NCBI RefSeq assembly: GCF_023612255.1
Contig: NZ_CP063231.1
Location: 4,235,255-4,299,254 of the forward strand
Direction: 5' to 3'
DNA length: 64,000 bases
From: Luteibacter flocculans
Lineage (GTDB): Bacteria; Pseudomonadota; Gammaproteobacteria; Xanthomonadales; Rhodanobacteraceae
Position numbers and translations under genes: made by a program. The notes under the pieces were generated by a model. It saw only the letters and a program-made list of their open reading frames with translations, was not told the DNA's origin and made no database searches. Shown here in pieces: positions 1 through 8,581 of this stretch (the stretch's first letter is position 1; each line of letters begins with the position of its first letter).

Positions 1-985
1 CGAAACGAGCGGCGATGTAGTCGTCGGTGAAGCTGGTCATGCTGAAGTCGCGGATGAAGCCGCAGTGCCCGCCGTACATGGCGATGTCCAGTTCCACGTT
101 CGGTGGCAGGCGCAACTGATCGAAGGCCGTCACGGGGATCACGGGGTCGTCCCGCGAGGTCAGGATGGTGGCGGGCAGGTGCAGGTCCATCAGCCGGTCG
201 CCCGCGACGGAATAGCCGTCCAGATAGGCTTCCAGCGAATCGAAGTCGGTATGCCGCAGCACCAGCGAGCGGGTCAGGTCACGCATGTTCTGACGCAATT
301 CTTCGAGTTCGAAGTAGGTCTGTTGCGGAAAAGCCTGCTGCTTCAGGCGCAAGGAACGGCGCCACTTCTGCATGAAGTACGCTTGGTAGAACCAGGGCGC
401 ATCACTCTCCAGCGAAAAGAGGCCTTCGGCCGGATCGATGATCGGGCACACCGCCAGCACGTAGTCGATGGGGACGCCGAGCTTTGGCGCCAGCATCGCC
501 GCACGCAGGGCGAAGTTGCCTCCGAGCGAGAAGCCCGCCACGCCGATCGCCCTGGCGGGAAACATCCGTGCGATCTCGCCGAGCGCTGCCACCACCTCGT
601 CGATACGGCAGGAATGGAACAACGCCTCGTTCAGCCCGTGGCTGTCGCCGTGATCGCGAAAGTTCAGACGAAAGACGTCCCAGCCGTCCTCGAGCAGGCG
701 ACTGCCGGTCTGCAGGACATAGGTGGAATCGACGCTGCCTTCCCAGCCGTGGAACAGGATGGCGAGACCACGTGACTCGCTGCGGGTGCGCTGCGCCGTG
801 AAGCGGCCGCTGAGGCGATCGCCTCGCCCGACATCCACCAGCACTTCCTGCGCATGTTCCTGCACCCGACGCGCACGGCGCGGCAGCAGCTGGCGGCGAA
901 TGCCGCTGGACGAAAGCATGGTCTGGATATGACCGCTGCGCAGCGGCCATGGCGGACGAAAATCGGCCCCCGTCGGCAGGCTCAT
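1..985 (-). CDS. YheT-family alpha/beta hydrolase, 3' end cut by window
   Basis: Partial gene of 328 codons running off the left edge. It reads as an alpha/beta-fold hydrolase of the YheT/COG0429 group: an HGWEGS oxyanion segment near residue 79, a nucleophile elbow GFSLGG with Ser153, a candidate catalytic Asp in SRDDPVIP and a His in YGGHCGF. Members are small cytoplasmic esterase-like hydrolases whose substrates are mostly unknown. The ATG at 985 overlaps the stop of the upstream acyltransferase by ATGA, so the two are translationally coupled and may both act on lipids; that last point is inference. Only the extreme C-terminus is missing. Confidence 0.85.
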   Translation of the reverse strand, partial: MSLPTGADFRPPWPLRSGHIQTMLSSSGIRRQLLPRRARRVQEHAQEVLVDVGRGDRLSGRFTAQRTRSESRGLAILFHGWEGSVDSTYVLQTGSRLLEDGWDVFRLNFRDHGDSHGLNEALFHSCRIDEVVAALGEIARMFPARAIGVAGFSLGGNFALRAAMLAPKLGVPIDYVLAVCPIIDPAEGLFSLESDAPWFYQAYFMQKWRRSLRLKQQAFPQQTYFELEELRQNMRDLTRSLVLRHTDFDSLEAYLDGYSVAGDRLMDLHLPATILTSRDDPVIPVTAFDQLRLPPNVELDIAMYGGHCGFIRDFSMTSFTDDYIAARF

Positions 986-1782
986 GCCGGGGAGTCGGTA
1001 TCCAGGGCCTGCGCGATGCGTTCGCGCGAAGCCTCCGCCATGCGGCGACGTCCGTCCGGGGAGACCGGCACGGGTTCGAGGAAATGCACTTCGACGTCGA
1101 GCGGCGCCTCACCGAGCAGGCGCAAGAAATTGCCCATGAAGCTCTCACCCTGGCGGAACCCGGCGTCGATCACACGCCGACCGTTGCGCGCAAAGCGCAG
1201 CGCCACGGGCTGCACCGGCACGTCGGCATCGAGCGCCGCCTGGAAGATGCGGGCGTGGAATACGCGCAGAACACCGTCATGACCCGTACCGCCCTCGGGG
1301 AACACCGCCACGGAGCGGCCCTCACGCAGGCGCTCGACCATGGCGGCCATTACCGAGGCCAGCGAATGGTTGTTGCCGCGACGGTGAAAGATCGTGCCGC
1401 CACGCGCGGCCATCCAACCCACCAGCGGCCAGCGTGCGATCTCCGCCTTGGCGACGAAACACGCGGCACGCTGCGAATGGAGGAGTTCGATGTCCAGCCA
1501 GGAGGTGTGGTTCGCCACGAACAGCACCGGGTCGGGCAGTGCCTTCCCAAAGCGGCGGCTGCGGAAGCCAAAGACCCGCAACAGCAGGGTCGACCACATG
1601 CGAATAGTGCGGTGGGCGAGCGGCTCGCGGCCGTTCTTCATCACGCCACCGGCCCAGCTCAGGATGAACGCGCAGACCAGAATGCCGAACAGCACGTGGA
1701 GCAAAAGCAGGGGTATCCGCCACACATAGCGCAGCGGACGCAGGCGGTCGCGTGGGGTCGGGTTGGTGGTGGCGGCTTCCAT
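982..1782 (-). CDS. PlsC-type 1-acyl-sn-glycerol-3-phosphate acyltransferase
   Basis: 266-residue membrane-associated acyltransferase that would transfer an acyl chain to lysophosphatidic acid in phospholipid synthesis. From the ATG at 1782 it has a hydrophobic N-terminal helix (residues about 22-46), the HX4D motif NHTSWLD with His92 and Asp97, and the glycerol-phosphate-binding motif FPEGGTG at about 161-167. A GTG at 1791 would add three residues and cannot be excluded; neither start has a clear Shine-Dalgarno. It is coupled (ATGA) to the downstream YheT-like hydrolase. Acyl-acceptor specificity cannot be read from sequence, and an ornithine-lipid or other lyso-lipid acyltransferase role is possible. 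Confidence 0.88.
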   Translation of the reverse strand: MEAATTNPTPRDRLRPLRYVWRIPLLLLHVLFGILVCAFILSWAGGVMKNGREPLAHRTIRMWSTLLLRVFGFRSRRFGKALPDPVLFVANHTSWLDIELLHSQRAACFVAKAEIARWPLVGWMAARGGTIFHRRGNNHSLASVMAAMVERLREGRSVAVFPEGGTGHDGVLRVFHARIFQAALDADVPVQPVALRFARNGRRVIDAGFRQGESFMGNFLRLLGEAPLDVEVHFLEPVPVSPDGRRRMAEASRERIAQALDTDSPA

Positions 1783-1875
1783 CGAGCGCACAAGATTAAC
1801 GATGGGCGTGTCCTGCCGCTAGGGGAACCTGACTTTATTCTTATGTCACGTGGGCTTGGGCCGTCGTACCAACGC

Positions 1876-2355
1876 TCATGTACGGACATTTCCCAGCGGC
1901 AAGGCTGTCGATGCCTTGACCGTGCGCAGCACGAAGCTGGTGTTGACGTCCGCCACACCGGAGGCATTGAGCAGGCGATCGAGCAGGAAACGGGAGAACC
2001 CGTCGAGGTCCGCGACATACACCTGCAGCAGATAATCCATGTCGCCGGTCAGGGCATGGCAGGCCACCACCTCTTCCCAGGCCGCCACCCGCTCGGTGAA
2101 CGTCTCGATGGCCTCGGCCTCGTGCCGGGAGAGCTGCACACGAACGAAGGCCTGCAGACCCAGCCCGATCGACCGCGGTTCCAGTCGTGCCCCATAGCCT
2201 GCGATCACCCCATCGGCTTCGAGCTTCTGCACGCGCCGCAGGCAAGCGGACGGTGAGAGGTTCACCTCCGCCGCCAGTTCGGCATTGCTGGCGCGGCCGT
2301 TCGTCTGGAGCGCGGCGAGAATGCGCAGGTCTGTGCGGTCGAGGGCGGCTTGCAC
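1876..2355 (-). CDS. Lrp/AsnC-family transcriptional regulator
   Basis: 159-residue Lrp/AsnC regulator starting at a GTG. The N-terminal winged helix-turn-helix (about residues 4-60, with the recognition segment SPSACLRRVQKLE) is followed by the C-terminal alpha-beta ligand-binding (RAM) domain containing the typical GDMDYLLQVYV strand near residue 105. It is transcribed divergently from phenylalanine hydroxylase across a 130-bp gap with a perfect 7-2-7 palindrome, which suggests it senses an aromatic amino acid and controls phhA. The ligand is inferred from context only. Confidence 0.92.
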   Translation of the reverse strand: MQAALDRTDLRILAALQTNGRASNAELAAEVNLSPSACLRRVQKLEADGVIAGYGARLEPRSIGLGLQAFVRVQLSRHEAEAIETFTERVAAWEEVVACHALTGDMDYLLQVYVADLDGFSRFLLDRLLNASGVADVNTSFVLRTVKASTALPLGNVRT

Positions 2356-2411
2356 GTTTGTTTCTCTATTTGTTGAATAGGCGCCGCATTATTGCGCTTA
2401 TGGCGGCGTGC

Positions 2412-2427
2412 CTTGCAACTTTGCAAG
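2412..2427. promoter_or_regulatory. Palindromic operator candidate between Lrp gene and phhA
   Basis: CTTGCAA-CT-TTGCAAG is a perfect palindrome with 7-bp arms. It lies 57 bp before the regulator start and 59 bp before the phhA start, in a relatively AT-rich divergent intergenic region. It is a plausible binding site for the neighbouring Lrp-type protein. No binding evidence is available from sequence alone. Confidence 0.45.
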
Positions 2428-2485
2428 CCTATTGCGCCGAATCACGGCTAATCTGTGGTTCTTGTCACCCCACCAGGAGCCTCGC

Positions 2486-3373
2486 ATGGACACTCCCCGT
2501 CGCGTCGAACACCAGCAAACCGACCGCGGTTACGTGCCCGTCTATGCGACCGGCACTGTGGAACAGCCGTGGGCCAGCTATTCGAAGACGGACCACGAGG
2601 TGTGGGACACCCTGTATCGGCGCCAGCGGGAACTGCTGCCCTCGTACGCCTGTCAGGAATTCCTCGATGGCGTGGAGCGCTTCGGCCTCGGCGATGGTGG
2701 GATCCCGCGCTTCGATGATCTGAACAAGGTGCTGGGCAAGGCCACCGGTTGGGAGCTGGTGGCCGTGGAAGGGCTGCTTCCCGACGAGGTGTTCTTCGAT
2801 CACCTCGCCAACCGCCGCTTTCCGGTCAGCTGGTGGATCCGCAAGCCCGACCAGCTCGACTACCTGGCCGAGCCCGATCTGTTCCACGACCTGTTCGGCC
2901 ACGTGCCGCTCCTGCTCAACCCGGTCTTTGCCGATTACATGCAGGCATACGGCAAGGGTGGCATGAAGGCCCATGCGATCGGGCCCGAGGCGCTGATGAA
3001 CCTCACGCGCCTGTACTGGTACACGGTGGAATTCGGCCTGATCCGCACGGAACGGGGCCTGCGTATCTACGGCGCCGGCATCGTGAGTTCCAAGGGCGAG
3101 TCCATCTACTCCATCGATTCCGCCGCCCCCAACCGTCTGGGTTTCGACCTGGAGCGGGTGATGAACACCCGGTACCGGATCGACACGTTCCAGCAGACCT
3201 ACTTCGTGATCGACAACTTCGAGCAACTGTTCGACGCCACGGGGCCGGACTTCACGCCGATCTACGCGAAGCTCGCCCAGGGCGAGGCCGTCGCCGCGGG
3301 CGATGTGCTCCCGACGGACACGATTTACCAGCGGGGCACCCGGGAAGGCTTCGTTTCCGGCGGAGACAACTGA
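2486..3373 (+). CDS. phhA: Phenylalanine 4-monooxygenase
   Basis: 295-residue monomeric bacterial phenylalanine hydroxylase, which converts Phe to Tyr with O2, non-haem Fe(II) and tetrahydropterin. The iron ligands are His134 and His139 in DLFHDLFGHVP and Glu182 in YWYTVEFGL; the pterin-binding region around residues 110-145 is intact. The ATG at 2486 has AGGAG at 2474-2478. An in-frame ATG at 2408 would add 26 unrelated residues and overlaps the operator region, so it is not preferred. No pterin dehydratase (phhB) is adjacent. The divergent Lrp-type gene is the likely regulator. Confidence 0.96.
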   Translation: MDTPRRVEHQQTDRGYVPVYATGTVEQPWASYSKTDHEVWDTLYRRQRELLPSYACQEFLDGVERFGLGDGGIPRFDDLNKVLGKATGWELVAVEGLLPDEVFFDHLANRRFPVSWWIRKPDQLDYLAEPDLFHDLFGHVPLLLNPVFADYMQAYGKGGMKAHAIGPEALMNLTRLYWYTVEFGLIRTERGLRIYGAGIVSSKGESIYSIDSAAPNRLGFDLERVMNTRYRIDTFQQTYFVIDNFEQLFDATGPDFTPIYAKLAQGEAVAAGDVLPTDTIYQRGTREGFVSGGDN

Positions 3374-3407
3374 AACTCAACGGCGGCCTAACGAATGACC
3401 GCCTACG

Positions 3408-3692
3408 ATGACTCCACTTCCGATCAAACAGGGTGGGTCCATCGTGGTCGTCTTCGATATTCCGTTCGAGTCCGTCGGTCCGGGGCTGTGGCTTCTTCAG
3501 AAGAACGAGTTCGAGGTCGGCGAGTTCTGCTCGCGCGACGACGCCCTTGAGTGCGCCATCAACGAAGCACGCCGTATCGAGGCCGCCAACGCGGCGTCCG
3601 ACATCGTGCTGAACATCGAAGGCAACGACGGCGTATGGCGCGCTTTCGACACGTCGATCAAGCCGTACGCATCGCGCGTCCAGCACGCCTGA
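3408..3692 (+). CDS. Small hypothetical protein (94 aa)
   Basis: 94-residue acidic protein 34 bp downstream of phhA on the same strand and followed by a terminator, so probably co-transcribed. It has no signal peptide or membrane segment. The body shows a beta-rich pattern (LWLLQKNEFEVGEF), an Ala/Glu-rich helix (DALECAINEARRIEAANA) and a closing strand VLNIEGNDGVWRAFD, a layout like the short DUF2188-type proteins, but I do not recognise a family with confidence. Function unknown. Confidence 0.7.
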   Translation: MTPLPIKQGGSIVVVFDIPFESVGPGLWLLQKNEFEVGEFCSRDDALECAINEARRIEAANAASDIVLNIEGNDGVWRAFDTSIKPYASRVQHA

Positions 3693-3716
3693 GTCGCAAA
3701 CACAGCGTTGCCCCCA

Positions 3717-3749
3717 GCGGGCGGGTCGGGAAACCGGCCCGCCCGCTTT
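3717..3749 (+). terminator. Rho-independent terminator after phhA operon
   Basis: GCGGGCGGG and CCCGCCCGC form a 9-bp GC stem around a short loop, followed by TTT. It lies 24 bp after the 94-aa ORF stop. Confidence 0.7.
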
Positions 3750-4096
3750 CCGTTCGTAGGGGTTCCAAGCTCGTCGTGCCGGGTCGCTGAGGGCGGCAAG
3801 GCCACCGCCTTGCGCCACGCTGGCAGCTTCAGGGAGCGCGCCGCTACCCACTCGAGGCACGGCCACACACTCACCGCGAACCGCTGCGGCGATGGAGCCG
3901 GAGGGCCATGGGCAAATGTCGGACAAAATAAAACCCCGGCAGCCAGGGGAGGAGCTGCCGGGGTCGCGTCGGGTCCAGGCTATCAGGGGAAATAGCGGGA
4001 CCCGGGACAACCGATCAATACATCGCGTCGGTTGCCAACAGGTCGCCTCTCGGCGATCGAATACTTAGATAAGGGCGGAGCCGTGAAGTTCCCGTA
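3750..4096. other. Gene-free spacer between phhA operon and SGNH hydrolase
   Basis: About 350 bp without a convincing gene. It holds a small GCAAGGC/GCCTTGC hairpin at 3796-3813 and the strong minus-strand terminator described separately. Short open frames here have no Shine-Dalgarno and no family-like sequence. Confidence 0.5.
3925..3963 (-). terminator. Terminator for the SGNH/RES/Xre transcript
   Basis: CCCCGGCAGC (3934-3943) and GCTGCCGGGG (3954-3963) make a perfect 10-bp stem. Read on the minus strand it is followed by TTTTATTTT, a classic U-tract. It lies 134 bp beyond the SGNH hydrolase stop. Confidence 0.85.
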
Positions 4097-4804
4097 TCAC
4101 CTCAGGGGAGCATTTGGTTCCCGTTTAACTTCGGCCGCCGCCGCATGCTCGGCAAGCCACGGACCCACCTGCGCCACCCACAACGCATAGCCTGACGCAT
4201 TCATGTGCAGCCCGTCCTCGCGGAACAGGCCGGGCTTGGGTTGGCCCTGCGCATCGAGCATCGCCGGGGCGACGTCGAGGAACGCAACGTTCTTCTGTGT
4301 CATCGACCAGGTGCGGATGAGCTGGTTGGCCTTGCGGATGTTCGGTAGCAGGGCGAGCCGGGCAATGCTCGGCTTGATCGAGATGAAGGCGATCGGTACC
4401 TGGGGCTGGTCCTGGCGAACCTTGGCGACGAAGGCGGCGAAGTCGTCGCGGACCTGTTCGGGCGTGTCGCCGTTCTGCAGGTCGTTGTCACCGGCATACA
4501 TCACGATCGCCACGGGATGGTACGGCGTCACGATCCGGTCGGCGAACGCCGTGCTGTCGTCCAGGTCCGAGCCGCCGAAACCGCGGTTGATCACGCGATA
4601 GCCGGGAAAATCCTGCGCAAGCGTGGACCACATGCGAATCGACGAGCTGCCGATGAACAGCACCGCGTTGGCAGGTGGCGGATTGCTGCGGTCCGAGGCC
4701 TCGAAGGCCTGGATATCGTGTTCCCACTGGCTGTGGTCAGGGCCTTTCGCGTGCGCGGCGAAAGAAATAACGAGCAAGGTGAGGAGGATCGTCAGCTTCT
4801 TCAT
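4097..4804 (-). CDS. Secreted SGNH/GDSL-type hydrolase
   Basis: 235 residues with a Sec signal peptide (MKKL, hydrophobic stretch, cleavage after AAHA). The four SGNH blocks are visible: block I GSSS with the likely nucleophile Ser53, block II NRGFGGSD (oxyanion Gly and Asn73), block III YAGDND, and block V DGLHMN with Asp197 and His200. It is therefore probably a periplasmic esterase, lipase or carbohydrate deacetylase. The start is the ATG at 4804 rather than an upstream GTG. It lies 18 bp after the RES toxin gene on the same strand and shares its terminator, yet nothing links it functionally to the toxin. Confidence 0.88.
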   Translation of the reverse strand: MKKLTILLTLLVISFAAHAKGPDHSQWEHDIQAFEASDRSNPPPANAVLFIGSSSIRMWSTLAQDFPGYRVINRGFGGSDLDDSTAFADRIVTPYHPVAIVMYAGDNDLQNGDTPEQVRDDFAAFVAKVRQDQPQVPIAFISIKPSIARLALLPNIRKANQLIRTWSMTQKNVAFLDVAPAMLDAQGQPKPGLFREDGLHMNASGYALWVAQVGPWLAEHAAAAEVKREPNAPLR

Positions 4805-4822
4805 CCGGCGCACCGTAACCGC

Positions 4823-5527
4823 TTACGTCGGCGGGGGCAAACCGCCCTGGCGTTCCACAGGTGTGACCTTGAGCACCGCTTCGATGCGCTTGCCGTTCCA
4901 GCGATAGATGAAATGTTCGGCCTGAACGCACGGCGCCACCACGTCCGGATAGAACGCCGCAATGCACTCGCCGCCGGCATGACGTGCGCTGTCGTAGACG
5001 ATGCCGTTGGAGCCTTGCTCGCGCAGACTCCGCGCCAGTTTCACGCTGGCCACGTAGGAGTCGGGATCGTGCTCGTCGACCCACCCTCCGCGGATGTCGT
5101 GGAAGCGACCCGTGATCGCGGTCTTGTAGCAACGGACCTGTACGTCCATCGGCGGCTCGTGAGTCGCGGCGAGAAAGGCTTCGCGATGGAACACCGTTTC
5201 CTCGATCGCCGTGGGAATGCTGTGCGCCGCGTAGAACACACCCCAGTGTCCATCGCTGAAACGGCTGCCTTCCGGCGGGATATGGGTAAACGCGGCCATG
5301 ATCGGCGTGGTGCCGTGCCCGGACACGCGCCGCTCGGGCGGCACGAGGCGCAAGGCGCCCATTTCTTCGCGCAATCGGGGGTTGGTCAGCGACTCGATCT
5401 CCATCACCGCATCGATGTCCGCAGGGTCCGCGATGCGATCGAACAGGCCCACAGGCGGGAACCGGCTCGGCACGATCCGATAGGCATGGCTCCAGCGGAT
5501 GCGGCGAAGCGGCGGCGTCGCGCTCAT
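4823..5527 (-). CDS. RES-domain toxin of a Xre/RES toxin-antitoxin pair
   Basis: 234-residue RES-domain protein. Characterised RES toxins degrade NAD+ (phosphorylase or glycohydrolase activity) and arrest growth. The three name-giving residues are present: Arg17 in AYRIVPSRFPP, Glu109 in IPTAIEETVFHRE and Ser180 in YDSARHAGGECIA. The ATG at 5527 overlaps the antitoxin stop (ATGA), giving the usual antitoxin-first coupled order. The N-terminal segment SHAYRIVPSRFPPVGLFDR is typical of the family. With all catalytic positions kept, the toxin is probably functional; NAD+ as substrate is taken from family knowledge. Confidence 0.92.
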   Translation of the reverse strand: MSATPPLRRIRWSHAYRIVPSRFPPVGLFDRIADPADIDAVMEIESLTNPRLREEMGALRLVPPERRVSGHGTTPIMAAFTHIPPEGSRFSDGHWGVFYAAHSIPTAIEETVFHREAFLAATHEPPMDVQVRCYKTAITGRFHDIRGGWVDEHDPDSYVASVKLARSLREQGSNGIVYDSARHAGGECIAAFYPDVVAPCVQAEHFIYRWNGKRIEAVLKVTPVERQGGLPPPT

Positions 5528-5925
5528 CCGTTCCAGCCGCGCTGGGCATCCAGGTACTGCCGGACCACGTAAAGGTCGGCCACGTTGCCTGAAAGCATCC
5601 GATCCAGCGCCGAACGCCCGCCGAACAGCGGCGCATCGTTGGGCCGGCGCACCCAGGCGTCGGCCTGGGTGGGATCGGGGAAGAGGATCTGCAAATCTTT
5701 CCAGATGCCGAGCAGGTAGCTGATGCGTTCGATCACATCGCGCGAGGGCGTGCCGTCCTGCTGTTTCTTCCACTTGAAGTAGGTGGATTCGGGCGGCTCG
5801 CCGAGCAGCGTACGTTGCTCGGCGGCGCGGAGCTTCCAGCGGTCCGCCAGTGAGAAAAAGGCGCGGAGGGCGGGGCCGCCCAGGTCGGTGGCCGGCGGCG
5901 GTGCGGCTTGGATGACATGGTGCAT
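5524..5925 (-). CDS. Xre/MbcA/ParS-family antitoxin
   Basis: 133-residue antitoxin. The N-terminal half (about residues 18-75) is a Xre-like helix-turn-helix with the segment ESTYFKWKKQQDG, and the C-terminal half carries the toxin-binding domain common to Xre/MbcA/ParS antitoxins (AWVRRPNDAPLFGGRSALDRML, then a short C-terminal helix ending RGWNG). It should block the RES active site and repress its own promoter. The ATG at 5925 is followed downstream by the coupled toxin gene. A palindrome and an extra half-site lie just upstream. Confidence 0.92.
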   Translation of the reverse strand: MHHVIQAAPPPATDLGGPALRAFFSLADRWKLRAAEQRTLLGEPPESTYFKWKKQQDGTPSRDVIERISYLLGIWKDLQILFPDPTQADAWVRRPNDAPLFGGRSALDRMLSGNVADLYVVRQYLDAQRGWNG

Positions 5926-5938
5926 CGTGGCTTCACCT

Positions 5939-5975
5939 GTGGAGTTGTGATGCAGTGTACTCCACTTGTGGAGTA
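5939..5975. promoter_or_regulatory. Operator for the Xre/RES module
   Basis: TACTCCAC-TT-GTGGAGTA at 5958-5975 is a perfect 8-2-8 palindrome. A third half-site GTGGAGT sits at 5939-5945, 14 bp before the antitoxin ATG. Spacing of the half-sites is about 1.5 to 2 helical turns, which suits cooperative binding and autorepression by the antitoxin-toxin complex. Confidence 0.75.
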
Positions 5976-6005
5976 AATGCTGTAGGCACCACCTCGCCGG
6001 CCGGC

Positions 6006-7739
6006 TTATTTCCGGGACGCGATCCAGGCGTCCACATGCTGCTCCAGCACCGGCAGCGGCACGGAGCCCAGCGCCAGCACCGTGTCGTGGAACGCGCGCA
6101 GGTCGAACTTCTCGCCCAATTGCTTCTCGGCGCGCTCGCGCAGCTCGCGAATCTTCAGGTAACCCAGCTCGTAGGACAGCGCCTGTCCCGGCCAGCTGAT
6201 GTAGCGGTCCACCTCATTCGCGATTTCACGATCGCTCAGCGCCGTGTTCTGGGTGAGATAGTCGATCGCCTGCTGGCGGGTCCAGCCGAGATGATGGATG
6301 CCGGTATCCACCACCAGGCGACACGCACGCCACATCTGATAGGTCAGGTAACCGAAGTGTTCGTAGGGCGTGTGGTAGATGCCCATCTCCTCACCCAGGT
6401 ATTCCGAGTACAGCGCCCAGCCTTCGCCATAGGCGGAGATGTAGCCGTCGCGGCGGAACGGCGGCAGGCCCTGCTGCTCGGCCGAGAGGGCCAGTTGCAA
6501 GGCGTGGCCGGGCATCGATTCGTGCAAGGTCAGCGCCGGCATGTTGAACAGTGGCCGGGACGGCAGATCGTAGGTGTTGACCAGATAGACGTCCGCACCG
6601 CCGCGACCGGAGGTGTAGTACGGCGCGATATCGGCCGGCACGGGCTCGATGGCAAACCGTTGCCGCGGCAGCAGGCCGAAGTATTGACCGAGCTTCGCAT
6701 CGACCTGCTTGGCGACCCAGGCGGTACGCATCAGCAGCTCGTCGGGCGTCTTCGCGTAGAACTGCGGATCGGTGCGCAAAAAGGTGAGGAACGCCGGGAA
6801 GTCACCCTTGAAGTCCGTTTGCTTCATGGTCTCGAGCATCGCGCGGTGGATGCGGTCCACCTCGCGGAGGCCGATGGCGTGGATCTCGTCGGGCGTCAGG
6901 TCGAGCGTGGTGTATTCGCGGATCTGCTGCCGGTAGTACGCCTTGCCGTCGGGGAGCGACTCGGCGGCCAGCGTCGTTCGCGCCTTCGGCAGGTATTCGT
7001 TGCGGAAGAACGTCAGCAACTTGCCGTACGCGGGAATGACGCCCTTGGCGATGGCGTCACGGGCCTCCTTGCGCAGCGCGTCGGCGTCTGCTGCCGGCAG
7101 CGTCTTCGGCATGGCCTTGAAAGGCTTGTACAGCGCGCTGTCTTCGGGGTTCTTCAGCTCCGCGACGGCAGCGATCGAGGCGTCGCGACCGTCCAGCACG
7201 GCGCGCGGCACGGTGAAGCCGCGCGCGAGGCCCAGGCGCATGTTCGCGATCTCCTGGTCCATGTAGGTCGGGATCTGGCGCAGACGCTCGATGTAATGCC
7301 GATAGTCGTCACGCGTGCGCAGATCGTCGCCGTGCAGCACATAGCCGATGTCGGACCAGAACGCCGAGTCGCTGTTGAACGGCATCTGCCACTGCGCGAA
7401 GCGCTGCGACGCGGCGAGATTGCCGATCTGCTCGCGGTACACCGCGTAGTCGACCTTCACCTCCGGGCTGAGCGACGCCGTGTCGATGCGGTCGAGCTGG
7501 GCCAGCACGTCGTTCCAGTAGGCCAGACGCTTCGCCTGACTCGCCGCATCCACGGTGTCGAGCCGTCCGTCGCCAGGCTGCGCCTCGCCCGAGGTGAGTA
7601 TCCCCGACTGGCCGTTACGCCACTGCCATTCCTTTGAATAGATGGCCTTGAAAGCATCGTCGGCCGTGGTGGCCGCCTGGGCGGTGCCGGCGAGAAGGCC
7701 AGCGAGGGCAAGAACTCGGATCCAGGGGGACATGCGCAT
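6006..7739 (-). CDS. Exported DUF885-family (M3-like) metallopeptidase-like protein
   Basis: 577-residue protein with a Sec signal peptide ([21 protein letters not shown]). It belongs to the DUF885 family, whose members carry a thermolysin-like HE motif; here [13 protein letters not shown] with His406, a second conserved region [16 protein letters not shown] and the C-terminal [18 protein letters not shown]. These mark a large helical zinc-peptidase-like fold, probably periplasmic. Two ATGs, 7739 and 7733, are possible; the latter has the better spaced GACGGA. Peptide substrate unknown. Confidence 0.85.
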   Translation of the reverse strand: MRMSPWIRVLALAGLLAGTAQAATTADDAFKAIYSKEWQWRNGQSGILTSGEAQPGDGRLDTVDAASQAKRLAYWNDVLAQLDRIDTASLSPEVKVDYAVYREQIGNLAASQRFAQWQMPFNSDSAFWSDIGYVLHGDDLRTRDDYRHYIERLRQIPTYMDQEIANMRLGLARGFTVPRAVLDGRDASIAAVAELKNPEDSALYKPFKAMPKTLPAADADALRKEARDAIAKGVIPAYGKLLTFFRNEYLPKARTTLAAESLPDGKAYYRQQIREYTTLDLTPDEIHAIGLREVDRIHRAMLETMKQTDFKGDFPAFLTFLRTDPQFYAKTPDELLMRTAWVAKQVDAKLGQYFGLLPRQRFAIEPVPADIAPYYTSGRGGADVYLVNTYDLPSRPLFNMPALTLHESMPGHALQLALSAEQQGLPPFRRDGYISAYGEGWALYSEYLGEEMGIYHTPYEHFGYLTYQMWRACRLVVDTGIHHLGWTRQQAIDYLTQNTALSDREIANEVDRYISWPGQALSYELGYLKIRELRERAEKQLGEKFDLRAFHDTVLALGSVPLPVLEQHVDAWIASRK

Positions 7740-7810
7740 TCCGTCGGGTCGGGTCGGGGAAACCCCGATCATCGCATCCTCAGCGGAGGGTCTGCAGGCT
7801 TTGCGCGGTG

Positions 7811-8512
7811 TTACATGCCGTCGTAGTGACGGCGCATCGTGTCCAGGTACGCGTCCAGGTTGCGTCCGGGCAGATCGGCAAAGGTCTCGCCGGCATCGCG
7901 GCAGTCGGCGATGCGGTCGGGGCGGAAGTTACGGAAGGCGTGGCGATGGCGACACCAGGTGCCGAGCGTCCACGCGCCGCCCCAGAAGGAAAGGCATAGC
8001 GGCTCGACTTCGCGCGTGGTACTGCGCCCTTCCGCGTCGCGATAGTCGAGGCACAGCACGCGGCGCGCCAGTACGGCCTCGTGCAGGCGGTCGAGCATCA
8101 TCGCGACGTGATTCTGGAACGGATCGCGCCAGATCGGCGCGAAGATGCGCGACTGCGCCGACTTCTCGCGCAGGTCGGGCGGCAGCACCGCCTCGATCTT
8201 GATCAGCGCCGCCTGCGCCTCGCGCGCCAGCCGCTCGCCGGCAAACGCGCGAACGAAGCGCGTGCCGGCGACCAGGGCTTCGAGTTCGTCGGCGGAGAAC
8301 ATCAGCGGCGGGATGTCCGAGCCCTTGCGCAGGAGATAGCCCACGCCGGCCTCGCCTTCGATGGGCACGCCGGATAGCTGGAGGTCGGCGATGTCGCGGT
8401 AAACGGTGCGCAGCGACACCTCGAGCGTGCCCGCGAGCTGTCGCGCGGGCAGCGCCGTTCGCCGCCCGCGCAGCGCGTTGATGATGAGGAAGAGACGGTC
8501 GGCGCGGCGCAT
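7811..8512 (-). CDS. YafY-type HTH/WYL-domain transcriptional regulator
   Basis: 233-residue regulator with an N-terminal HTH_11 domain (residues about 1-60, VSLRTVYRDIADLQ recognition helix) and a C-terminal WYL-like ligand-sensing domain (about 135-215, with GAWTLGTWCRHRHAFRNFRPDRI). Such proteins act as single-component sensors for small ligands or nucleic-acid fragments. It is 69 bp downstream of the glutathione S-transferase on the same strand; in many genomes YafY-type genes sit beside GST or glyoxalase genes, so it may control that pair. The target is inferred from position. Confidence 0.88.
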   Translation of the reverse strand: MRRADRLFLIINALRGRRTALPARQLAGTLEVSLRTVYRDIADLQLSGVPIEGEAGVGYLLRKGSDIPPLMFSADELEALVAGTRFVRAFAGERLAREAQAALIKIEAVLPPDLREKSAQSRIFAPIWRDPFQNHVAMMLDRLHEAVLARRVLCLDYRDAEGRSTTREVEPLCLSFWGGAWTLGTWCRHRHAFRNFRPDRIADCRDAGETFADLPGRNLDAYLDTMRRHYDGM

Positions 8513-8581
8513 CGATGCATCATCGCTTTCCGCGCGGTGCGCGGGAAGCGATGAAGGTCACGGCCACGCATGTCGGCCGAC

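Noticed and set aside
5955..7637. Long plus-strand frame opposite the DUF885 gene
   Set aside because: Antisense shadow; the minus-strand protein has a signal peptide and family motifs.
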